Positions 8,148-14,691 of a stretch of DNA of 64,000 nucleotides are shown in pieces. Numbering within the stretch: position 1 is the first letter of the stretch; each line of letters opens with the position of its first letter. Location of the stretch: positions 1 to 64,000 of the forward strand of contig JBIQJI010000023.1 of assembly GCA_044507605.1 (NCBI GenBank), given 5' to 3'. The translations under genes were made by a program, and so were the position numbers. Source of the stretch: Thermopolyspora sp044507605 (GTDB taxonomy: Bacteria; Actinomycetota; Actinomycetes; Streptosporangiales; Streptosporangiaceae). The notes below the pieces were generated by a model. The model was not told the origin of the DNA, did no database searches, and saw nothing but the letters and a program-made list of their open reading frames with translations.

Positions 8148-9007
8148 GCGGGCGCTCCGTTGGGGTACCAGGTGAAGTAGGCCTCCATCGTGTGGAACAG
8201 GTCGAGCGTGTCGACATGATCCGCCTTGGCCCCCGCCCCGGCGACCCCCATCATGAGCATGAAGTCCATGAAGCCGTGGGTGGCGTTGCCCGGCTCCCAC
8301 AGGCTGTCGAGCGTCACCTCGCCCAGGCAGGCGTCGACGTCGCCGTTCGCGATCCACTCGACGGCCTTGCGGTCGAACTCCGGGTCGGGGCCGTGCGGGC
8401 CGAACTGGCGCGGCCCGCCGAGCTCCAGCGACAGGTGACCGGTGCCGATGATCGCGACCCGCAGGTCGCTCGGCCACGACTCGACCAGCTCGCGAATGGT
8501 GCGGCCGAGCTCGACGAACCGCTTCGGGCGGGGCAGCGGCGGGGCGAAGATGTTGGTGTAGATCGGGACGATCGGCAGGTCGGCGTCGGGCCGCAGCGTG
8601 ATGATCGGGCAGGTGATGCTGTGGTCGATGCGCAGCTCGTTGCTGAACGCCAGGTCGAAGCCGGCGTCGATGCCCTCGCGCAGCAGATACGCCGACAGGT
8701 CCTCCTGGCCGCGCAGGAACATCCGCGGCAGCCCGAACTCCCGCTCCTCGTTGTACCAGTTGGCGTCATAGAACGGCGCCTTGCCGATGAGGAACTGCGG
8801 CATGTTGTCCAGCCACAGCTGGTGGAAGTGGTCGCTGCCGACCATCACCAGCACGTCGGGCCGGGCCCGGGTGAGGGTCTCCCGGAACGCCTCGATCTTG
8901 GTCACCCACTCGTCGGCGAAGGGCGGCCGCTCCTCGGGCGGCGCTGTGCTCGCCCGGTAGTAGAACGGGTGATGCGTGGACGCGATCACCGCGGCGACTG
9001 TTGCCAT
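8144..9007 (-). CDS. class III extradiol dioxygenase catalytic subunit (LigB-like)
   Basis: Fe(II)-dependent ring-cleavage dioxygenase subunit, 287 aa. His12 in ASTHHPFY and His60 in VGSDHFHQ match the two metal-binding histidines of LigB (H12 and H61 in the known enzyme). GTGHLSLELGGP later carries the likely catalytic His. The C-terminus is rich in family-like segments (DHVDTLDLFHTMEAYFTW). It opens an aromatic diol, but the exact substrate cannot be read. It lies 11 bp after the citryl-CoA-lyase-like gene and is fused in expression with LigA by a 4-bp overlap. LigB homologues also include DODA-type and MEMO-type proteins, but the adjacent LigA argues for a real dioxygenase. Confidence 0.88.
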   Translation of the reverse strand: MATVAAVIASTHHPFYYRASTAPPEERPPFADEWVTKIEAFRETLTRARPDVLVMVGSDHFHQLWLDNMPQFLIGKAPFYDANWYNEEREFGLPRMFLRGQEDLSAYLLREGIDAGFDLAFSNELRIDHSITCPIITLRPDADLPIVPIYTNIFAPPLPRPKRFVELGRTIRELVESWPSDLRVAIIGTGHLSLELGGPRQFGPHGPDPEFDRKAVEWIANGDVDACLGEVTLDSLWEPGNATHGFMDFMLMMGVAGAGAKADHVDTLDLFHTMEAYFTWYPNGAPA

Positions 9008-9018
9008 GGGACCTCCGG

Positions 9019-9885
9019 TCAGGATGCGGGGGGTGCGTCGGCGGCTGGGCCGGTGCCTGTGTCCGTGGAGGAGTCCGGGTCCGTGCCGGGGACGTACGTC
9101 GCGTTGCGGTCCACCGACAGGTAGACGTCCATGCCGATGGGACGGCGCCGCTCCTCGGCGAGATGCCCGAGCACGCCGGCGGCGCGGGCCAGCAGGGCGA
9201 AGCCGCGCAGCAGGTCGACGGGCAGGCCCAGGTCGGCGAGCGCGGCGCCGCACACCCCGGCGCCGTTGAGTGGCAGCGTGCGGCCGAGGACCTGCGGGTG
9301 GACCCGCCCGATCGCCTCGAACAGCCGCAGGTGCGGGCCGCGCACCCCCTCCTCCTCGGCCAGGCGGATCAGCACGGGCGTACGCGGGTCCTGCACCTTG
9401 TGCACGGGGTGCCCGAGGCCGGGCACCAGCCGCTTCGCGCGGCGCGCGTCGGTCACGGCGGCGAGGGCCAGCCTGTCGAAGTCCGCGTCATCCTGTGGCG
9501 GCGGCCCGTCGTGTGCGGCGAGCACGCCGGCGAGGAACCTGCCGCAGTCCTCGGTGACGCCGAGGAACCGCGACCCACCGCCCAGCAGCCCGGCGGCCAG
9601 CGCGCCCTGCAGCGAGTCGGGGGCGCTCAGGTACGTCAGCCGCGCGGCGATCGCGGTCGGCGTGAACCCGTGGTCGGCGAGCGCCACCAGCACGGCCTCG
9701 AAGACCCGTGTCTCGCCCGGCGTCGGCCGCCGCCCGGCCACCAGCCAGAACGCCAGCTCGCCGAACCCCACCCGGCCCATGAGGTCGGCCGCGAGGTCCT
9801 GGCCGAGCACGCGGATCGTCGTCGCGTCGGAGGTGCCGATCGACGTGGGATAGCTCGGCCGGTCCTCCCGCTCCCCCGTCGTCAT
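9019..9885 (-). CDS. citryl-CoA lyase-like protein (citrate synthase superfamily)
   Basis: A 288-aa protein with the C-terminal fold of citrate synthase, of the kind annotated as citryl-CoA lyase. It contains the conserved active-site region LVPGLGHPVHKVQDPRTP, with the His-Pro-x-x-K of citrate-synthase-like enzymes, and a late GFALLARAAGVLGHLAEE segment. It should cleave or form a C-C bond using a CoA thioester. It overlaps the upstream CoA-transferase gene by ATGA (9882-9885) and is followed by the dioxygenase subunits, so a ring-cleavage product could be CoA-activated and then split. That pathway is inference. Confidence 0.8.
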   Translation of the reverse strand: MTTGEREDRPSYPTSIGTSDATTIRVLGQDLAADLMGRVGFGELAFWLVAGRRPTPGETRVFEAVLVALADHGFTPTAIAARLTYLSAPDSLQGALAAGLLGGGSRFLGVTEDCGRFLAGVLAAHDGPPPQDDADFDRLALAAVTDARRAKRLVPGLGHPVHKVQDPRTPVLIRLAEEEGVRGPHLRLFEAIGRVHPQVLGRTLPLNGAGVCGAALADLGLPVDLLRGFALLARAAGVLGHLAEERRRPIGMDVYLSVDRNATYVPGTDPDSSTDTGTGPAADAPPAS

Positions 9886-11135
9886 CGCTCGACCTCCCGT
9901 CCCGTGTCCTGGTGCGCCGTGTCCCGGTGCGCCGTGTTCTCGCGTGCCGTGTCGCCGGTCGGCCGCGCGGCTGGGGGCGCCTTCGCCAGCCACTCGCGGA
10001 TCTCCGCGCCGTGCTCGCCGAGCCGGGGCGGCGGCAGGTGGTAGCGGGGCGGCGTCTCGGAGAACGTGATCGGGTTGCGGATCGACGGCACCATGCGGTC
10101 GCCCTCGCCCACCTCGACGACCGGGGCGAGGCCCAGCTCCTCGGCGTACGCGACGCCGCCGTCGACGGTGTTGATCGGGCCGCAGGCGACGCCGGCGGCG
10201 GTGAGGTCGCGGAACCACTCCATCTTGGTGCGCTGCCGCAGCCGCTCGACCAGCAGCTCGCGCAGCTCGGCCCGGTGGGCGATGCGGCCGTCGTTGTCGG
10301 AGTACCGGGGGTCGTCGGGCAGGTCGGGCAGGCCGAGCACCTCGCACAGCCGCCGGAACTGGGCGTCGTTGCCCGACGTGATGATCAGGTCGCCGTCGGC
10401 GGTGGGCAGCGGCTCGTACGGGAACAGGCTGGGGTGCGCGTTGCCCATGCGGTAGGGCACCACCCCGCCGGCCACGACGGCGCTCGTCTGGTTGACCAGC
10501 CCCGACAGCGCCGAGGACAGCAGGTTGACCTCCAGGTGCTGGCCGCGCCCGGTGGCCTCGCGGTGCCGCAGCGCGGCGAGGATGCCGATGGCGGCGTGCA
10601 GCCCGGTGACCACGTCGAAGACCGAGATGCCGGCCCGGTACGGCGGGCCGTCCGGGTCGCCGGTGAGGCTCATCAGGCCCGACATGGCCTGGACGATGAG
10701 GTCGTAGCCGGGCAGCGACGCCCCCGCGCCGGAGCCGAACCCGCTGATGGACGCGTAGATGACGCCGGGGTTGGCGGCGGCGACGGCCGCGTGGTCGAGG
10801 CCGTACTTGCGCAGGCCGCCGGGCCGGAAGTTCTCGATCATGATGTCGGCGCGGCGCGCCAGCTCACGGGCGGCGGCGAGATCGTCGTCGTCCTTCAGGT
10901 CGAGCACGATCGAGCGCTTGTTGCGGTTGATGCTCAGGTAGTACGTCGACACCTCGCCGCGGGCCGGTGGCCGCCACGAGCGGGTGTCGTCGCCGCCGGG
11001 GCCCTCCACCTTGATGACGTCGGCGCCGAGGTCGGCCAGCAGCATGGTGGCGTAGGGGCCGGCGAGGACCCGGGAGAAGTCGGCCACGAGCAGCCCCGCC
11101 AGCGGTCCGCGGGCCTGGGTCTCGGGGGCTGTCAT
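9882..11135 (-). CDS. family III CoA-transferase (CaiB/BaiF type)
   Basis: A 417-aa cytosolic enzyme that moves CoA between carboxylic acids. The N-terminus GLLVADFSRVLAGPYATMLLADLGADVIKVE is diagnostic. The probable catalytic Asp is in PGYDLIVQAMSG, as in formyl-CoA transferase. SINRNKRSIVLDLK is another family hallmark. The start at 11135 has AGAGGAA about 11 bp upstream; an in-frame start at 11228 would run through the operator and is not preferred. The last 25 residues hold an imperfect repeat (TAHRDTAHQDTGR). It is the first gene of the ring-cleavage operon and is preceded by an IclR-type operator. Confidence 0.9.
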   Translation of the reverse strand: MTAPETQARGPLAGLLVADFSRVLAGPYATMLLADLGADVIKVEGPGGDDTRSWRPPARGEVSTYYLSINRNKRSIVLDLKDDDDLAAARELARRADIMIENFRPGGLRKYGLDHAAVAAANPGVIYASISGFGSGAGASLPGYDLIVQAMSGLMSLTGDPDGPPYRAGISVFDVVTGLHAAIGILAALRHREATGRGQHLEVNLLSSALSGLVNQTSAVVAGGVVPYRMGNAHPSLFPYEPLPTADGDLIITSGNDAQFRRLCEVLGLPDLPDDPRYSDNDGRIAHRAELRELLVERLRQRTKMEWFRDLTAAGVACGPINTVDGGVAYAEELGLAPVVEVGEGDRMVPSIRNPITFSETPPRYHLPPPRLGEHGAEIREWLAKAPPAARPTGDTARENTAHRDTAHQDTGREVER

Positions 11136-11175
11136 GCGGCGCTGGTTCCTCTCATCCGGAAGGGATGTCCACACA

Positions 11176-11191
11176 GCGGACATATGTCCGC
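11176..11191. promoter_or_regulatory. IclR-type operator upstream of the CoA-transferase operon
   Basis: GCGGACATATGTCCGC is a perfect 16-bp palindrome, 41 bp before the CoA-transferase start. Its half-sites CGGACA/TGTCCG and 2-bp centre recur at 12221-12234 on the other side of the IclR gene. Two matching sites around one regulator make it the likely binding motif. Confidence 0.72.
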
Positions 11192-11246
11192 CATCCAGAG
11201 TGTGTAAGTCCCCCCAGCCCGATGTCAAGTGACGGCGGGTCTCCGG

Positions 11247-12134
11247 TCAGGAGGTCGTGCCCATCGTGACCTGCGGCGCCGCGCCCGCGGTGCCCTCCTC
11301 GGCCGCACCCCGCCCGGCCGCGCCCTTCGGCGCCGTGTCCATCGTGACCTGGGGCACCGAGGCGCAGCGCGCCCAGTCGGCGCTGATCGCGCCGGCGGCG
11401 CGCAGCAGCAGCGGCAGGTACTCGTCGGTCAGGGTCTCGATGGAGGTCTCGGCGGCGTGCGCGTTCACGTTCAGCGCGCCGATGACCCGGCCGTCGCCGT
11501 CGCGCAGCGGCGCCGCCACCGAGCGGATGCCGAGCGCCAGCTCCTGGTCGGTGATCGCCCACCCCCTGGCCCGCACCTCGCGCAGCTGGGCGTCGCGCTC
11601 CTCGGGGGTCGGCAGCACGCGCGGCGTCACGCCGGACCTGCTGGGCTCGGCCAGCACGCGCTCCACCTCGCAGGCGGGCAGCCCGGCGAGCAGCACCTTG
11701 CCGAGCGAGGTCTGCAGGGCGGGGAACCTGGTGCCGATGGTCACCGCCAGCGTGACGATCTTGGGGACGGCGACCCTGGCGACGTACACGATGTCGGATC
11801 CGTCGAGCTGGGCGATCGACGACGACTCACCGGTGCGCGCGACCAGTTCCTCCATGTGCGGCCGGGCGACCTCCCACAGCCCCATGGACCGCACGTAGCT
11901 CACGCCGAGCTCCAGCACGCGAGGGGTGAGCGCGAAACCGCCGGGCTCCGCCCGCGCGTAGCCGAGATCGCGCAGGGTGAGCAGGATGCGCCGCGCCGTC
12001 GGGCGGGCCAGGCCGGTGGCCGTGGCCACGTCGGTGAGCGACATGACGGGCCGGCCCGGCCGGAAGGCCCTGATGACGTCGAGCCCGCGGGCGAGCGCCT
12101 CGATGAAGTCGGGCCCGGTCTGCTGGCGCGCCAT
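11247..12134 (-). CDS. IclR-family transcriptional regulator
   Basis: A 295-aa regulator with an N-terminal winged HTH (FIEALARGLDVIRAFRP, MSLTDVATATGLARPTARRILLTLRDLGY) and an IclR effector domain that includes GLWEVARPHMEELVARTGESSSIAQLDG and AVPKIVTLAVTIGTRFPALQTSLGK. The C-terminus extends beyond the family norm as an Ala/Gly/Thr tail containing two copies of PQVTM. The start at 12134 follows GAGAGG. It is divergent from the amidohydrolase and just upstream of the dioxygenase operon. The repeated CGGACA-NN-TGTCCG sites imply that it controls both, with an aromatic acid or pathway intermediate as likely effector. Confidence 0.9.
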   Translation of the reverse strand: MARQQTGPDFIEALARGLDVIRAFRPGRPVMSLTDVATATGLARPTARRILLTLRDLGYARAEPGGFALTPRVLELGVSYVRSMGLWEVARPHMEELVARTGESSSIAQLDGSDIVYVARVAVPKIVTLAVTIGTRFPALQTSLGKVLLAGLPACEVERVLAEPSRSGVTPRVLPTPEERDAQLREVRARGWAITDQELALGIRSVAAPLRDGDGRVIGALNVNAHAAETSIETLTDEYLPLLLRAAGAISADWARCASVPQVTMDTAPKGAAGRGAAEEGTAGAAPQVTMGTTS

Positions 12135-12220
12135 GGCGCCCCTCTCTGGTCGGAAAACGGCTCTTGACAGGCTCATACGAATCGCTTCATTGTTGCATCA
12201 CTCTATCGTTGACCGCTGTA

Positions 12221-12234
12221 CGGACAACTGTCCG
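12221..12234. promoter_or_regulatory. second IclR-type operator, before the amidohydrolase gene
   Basis: CGGACAACTGTCCG carries the same CGGACA/TGTCCG half-sites and 2-bp centre as 11177-11190. It lies 26 bp before the amidohydrolase ATG. A weak TTGCAT (12193-12198) with 18 bp to TGTACG (12217-12222) could be the promoter it overlaps. Confidence 0.72.
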
Positions 12235-12260
12235 ATCAAGCGGGGAAGAGGTGACGCGAC

Positions 12261-13712
12261 ATGAGCGGCCCCACGGGCGACACGCCGGCCCCGGGCCGGC
12301 CGGTGGTCTTCCGCAACGGCACCGTACTGACCATGGACGACCGGCACACCGTGCTGCGCGACGCGGACGTGCTGGTGGCCGGCGAGCGCATCCAGGCGGT
12401 CGGCCCCCACCTGGCCGCGCCGGACGACGCGTTCGAGATCGACGCGAGCGGCGGCATCGTCATGCCCGGCATGATCGACACCCACCGCCACATGTGGCAG
12501 ACCGCGATGCGCGGCTACGGCGCCGACTGGACGCTCACCCAGTACTTCGTCTGGTACTACCTGGAGTGGGGCAAGATCTTCCGCCCGGAGGACGTCCACG
12601 CCGGCAACCTGCTGTCGGCCATCGAGTCCATCGACGCCGGCGTGACCACCACGGTCGACTGGTCGCACGGCCTGCGGACCGTCGACCACGCCGAAGCGGC
12701 GGTGGACGCCCTGGAGAGCGTGCCCGGCCGCTTCGTGCTCGCGTACGGCAACATCCAGGCCGGCCCGTGGGAGTGGACCGCCAAGCCGGAGTTCCGCGAC
12801 TTCGTCACCCGCCGCATGCAGGGCCGCGGCGACCTGCTCGGCTTCCAGATCGCGTTCGACGTCACCGGCGACCCGGCCTTCCCCGAGCGGGCGGCGTTCG
12901 AGGTGGCGCGCGAGCTGGGCGTGCCCGTCACGACGCATGCCGGGGTATGGGGCGCCACGAACGACGACGGCATCAGGCTGATGCACGAGAACGGCTTCAT
13001 GACGCCGGAGACCGTCTACGTGCACGCCGCGACGCTGTCCACCGACTCCTATCAGCGCATCGCGGCGACGGGCGGCTCGGCGTCGGTGTCGACCGAGAGC
13101 GAGCAGAGCGCCGGGCAGGGGTACCCGCCCACCTGGCGGCTGCGCCGCCACGGCATCCCGGTGTCGCTGTCGATGGACACCAGCGTCTGGTGGAGCGGCG
13201 ACCTGTTCACGGCCATGCGCACCACGCTGAGCGCCGACCGGTCCCGCGAGCATCTGGAGGCGCACGCCAAGGGCGAGACCGTCACCCACTCGGCGCTGCG
13301 CGCCGAGCAGGTCGTCGACTGGGCGACCCGGGGCGGCGCCCGCGCCCTCGGCCTGGACGGCGTCGTCGGCAGCCTGGAGCCGGGCCGCAGGGCCGACGTG
13401 GTGCTGATCAAGAACGACGCCTCGCCGGCGATGTTCCCGCTGCTCAACCCCTACGGCCACGTGGTCTTCCAGGCCCAGCGCGGCGACGTCCACACGGTGC
13501 TGGTCAACGGCCGCGTGCTCAAGCACGACGGGCGCCTCGTCGGCATCGACCTCGCCCCGGCCCGGCAGGCCGTGGAGCGCACGGTGGAGTACCTGATCGG
13601 CGAGCTCGGCGAGGAGACCTGGACCGGCGGCATGAACCCCGAGGTGCCGGAGGTGGCGGTGCAGGAGAACCCCTACACCTACACCGACTGGTCGGCCGCC
13701 GGCAAGGACTGA
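12261..13712 (+). CDS. amidohydrolase (cytosine deaminase/AtzB/TrzN-like)
   Basis: A 483-aa metal-dependent hydrolase or deaminase of the amidohydrolase superfamily. The metal site can be followed: H75 and H77 in IDTHRHMW, H226 in VTTHAGVW, H255 in VYVHAATL and D306 in LSMDTSVWW. The N-terminal beta-sandwich (FRNGTVLTMDD, GIVMPGMID) and the C-terminal GSLEPGRRADVVLI complete the fold. A good AAGAGGTGA Shine-Dalgarno precedes the ATG. It is divergent from the IclR gene. Family members hydrolyse or deaminate N-heterocycles (SsnA, AtzB, TrzN, MTA/SAH deaminase). With a ring-cleavage operon next door, release of NH3 or an amine from an aromatic N-compound is plausible but unproven. Confidence 0.85.
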   Translation: MSGPTGDTPAPGRPVVFRNGTVLTMDDRHTVLRDADVLVAGERIQAVGPHLAAPDDAFEIDASGGIVMPGMIDTHRHMWQTAMRGYGADWTLTQYFVWYYLEWGKIFRPEDVHAGNLLSAIESIDAGVTTTVDWSHGLRTVDHAEAAVDALESVPGRFVLAYGNIQAGPWEWTAKPEFRDFVTRRMQGRGDLLGFQIAFDVTGDPAFPERAAFEVARELGVPVTTHAGVWGATNDDGIRLMHENGFMTPETVYVHAATLSTDSYQRIAATGGSASVSTESEQSAGQGYPPTWRLRRHGIPVSLSMDTSVWWSGDLFTAMRTTLSADRSREHLEAHAKGETVTHSALRAEQVVDWATRGGARALGLDGVVGSLEPGRRADVVLIKNDASPAMFPLLNPYGHVVFQAQRGDVHTVLVNGRVLKHDGRLVGIDLAPARQAVERTVEYLIGELGEETWTGGMNPEVPEVAVQENPYTYTDWSAAGKD

Positions 13713-13800
13713 CGGGCCGGCGCGCCCGGGCCGGGCACGCCGGGAGCGCGGCGCGGTGGAGAGCGGCGCGGTCGACAGGAGCGTGGCGCGGTGGGCGGTG

Positions 13801-14616
13801 CTAGGGCTTGCGCGCCACCGCGCCCCAGGCGGGGATCGTGAGGTCGGGCTCGAACGGGCTGGGGTCGGGCCGCCACAGCGGGGCCCGCACCAGGCCCGGC
13901 TCCACCAGCTCCAGGCCCTCGAAGTAGCCCACCATCTGCTCGTGGGTGCGCAGGTGGTAGGGCACCGCGCCGCTGTTGTTGTAGCCCTCCTGCGCCCGGT
14001 TGACGGCCTCGTTGTCGTCGCCGGCCTCGGTGATGGCCAGGTGGCTGCCCGGCGGCAGGGCGCCGAAGAGGTGCCGGATGATCTCGACGGCCTTCTCGTA
14101 CGGGTCGATGTGGCCGAGCACGCCGATCAGCATCAGCGCGATCGGCTGCTCGAAGTCGAGGACCTTGGCGGCCTGCTCCAGGATCCGGTCGGGTTCGCGC
14201 ATGTCGGCGTCGATGTAGTGGGTCACGCCCTCCGGGGTGCTGGTGAGCAGGGCGCGGGCGTGGGCCAGGACGAGGGGATCGTTGTCGACGTACACGATGC
14301 GGGCGTCCGGGGCGACCCGCTGCGCCACCTCGTGGGTGTTGTCGGCCGTGGGAAGGCCGGTGCCGACGTCGAGGAACTGCCTGATGCCCACTTCCCCGGC
14401 AAGGTAACGTACCGCCCTTCCTAGGAAGTAACGGTCATATAGCGCCATTTCCACTATTTGCGGAGCGAGCTTCTTATATTCGTCGCCCGCCGCGCGGTCG
14501 ACCGGATAGTTGTCCTTGCCGCCGAGCCAGTAGTTCCAGATGCGCGCCGAGTGCGGCACCGTCGTGTCGATTCCGTCTCCGGGGCGCCCGCTGGGGGTTC
14601 GCGCCTCATCGGCCAT
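13801..14616 (-). CDS. SAM-dependent methyltransferase, DUF574 family
   Basis: A 271-aa protein of the actinobacterial DUF574 (Methyltransf_19) family. The diagnostic N-terminus ARIWNYWLGGKDNYPVDR (about 24-41) is present, followed by the SAM-binding loop FLDVGTGLPT and the acidic end of strand 2, IVYVDNDPLV. The late segment YFEGLELVEPGLV is also conserved. The Shine-Dalgarno GGAGGTGA is near perfect, 7 bp before ATG 14616. Substrates are unknown; these proteins are numerous in Streptomyces and Streptosporangiales genomes. A second, diverged member is at 32640-33428. It follows the PAP2-WS/DGAT gene across a strong hairpin, so separate expression is likely. Confidence 0.92.
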   Translation of the reverse strand: MADEARTPSGRPGDGIDTTVPHSARIWNYWLGGKDNYPVDRAAGDEYKKLAPQIVEMALYDRYFLGRAVRYLAGEVGIRQFLDVGTGLPTADNTHEVAQRVAPDARIVYVDNDPLVLAHARALLTSTPEGVTHYIDADMREPDRILEQAAKVLDFEQPIALMLIGVLGHIDPYEKAVEIIRHLFGALPPGSHLAITEAGDDNEAVNRAQEGYNNSGAVPYHLRTHEQMVGYFEGLELVEPGLVRAPLWRPDPSPFEPDLTIPAWGAVARKP

Positions 14617-14647
14617 CTCGCACTCACCTCCGTAGGAGAAACTTGAT

Positions 14648-14678
14648 CGTATAACGGGGTGGTTTTCCCCGTTATACG
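14648..14678. terminator. perfect 12-bp hairpin between two minus-strand genes
   Basis: CGTATAACGGGG (14648-14659) and CCCCGTTATACG (14667-14678) are exact inverted repeats with a 7-nt loop. It sits 14 bp after the PAP2-WS/DGAT stop and 32 bp before the methyltransferase start, both read leftwards. No U-run follows on the minus strand. It may be a terminator, an operator or a 5'-UTR element. Confidence 0.55.
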
Positions 14679-14691
14679 AATCAACGGTTCC

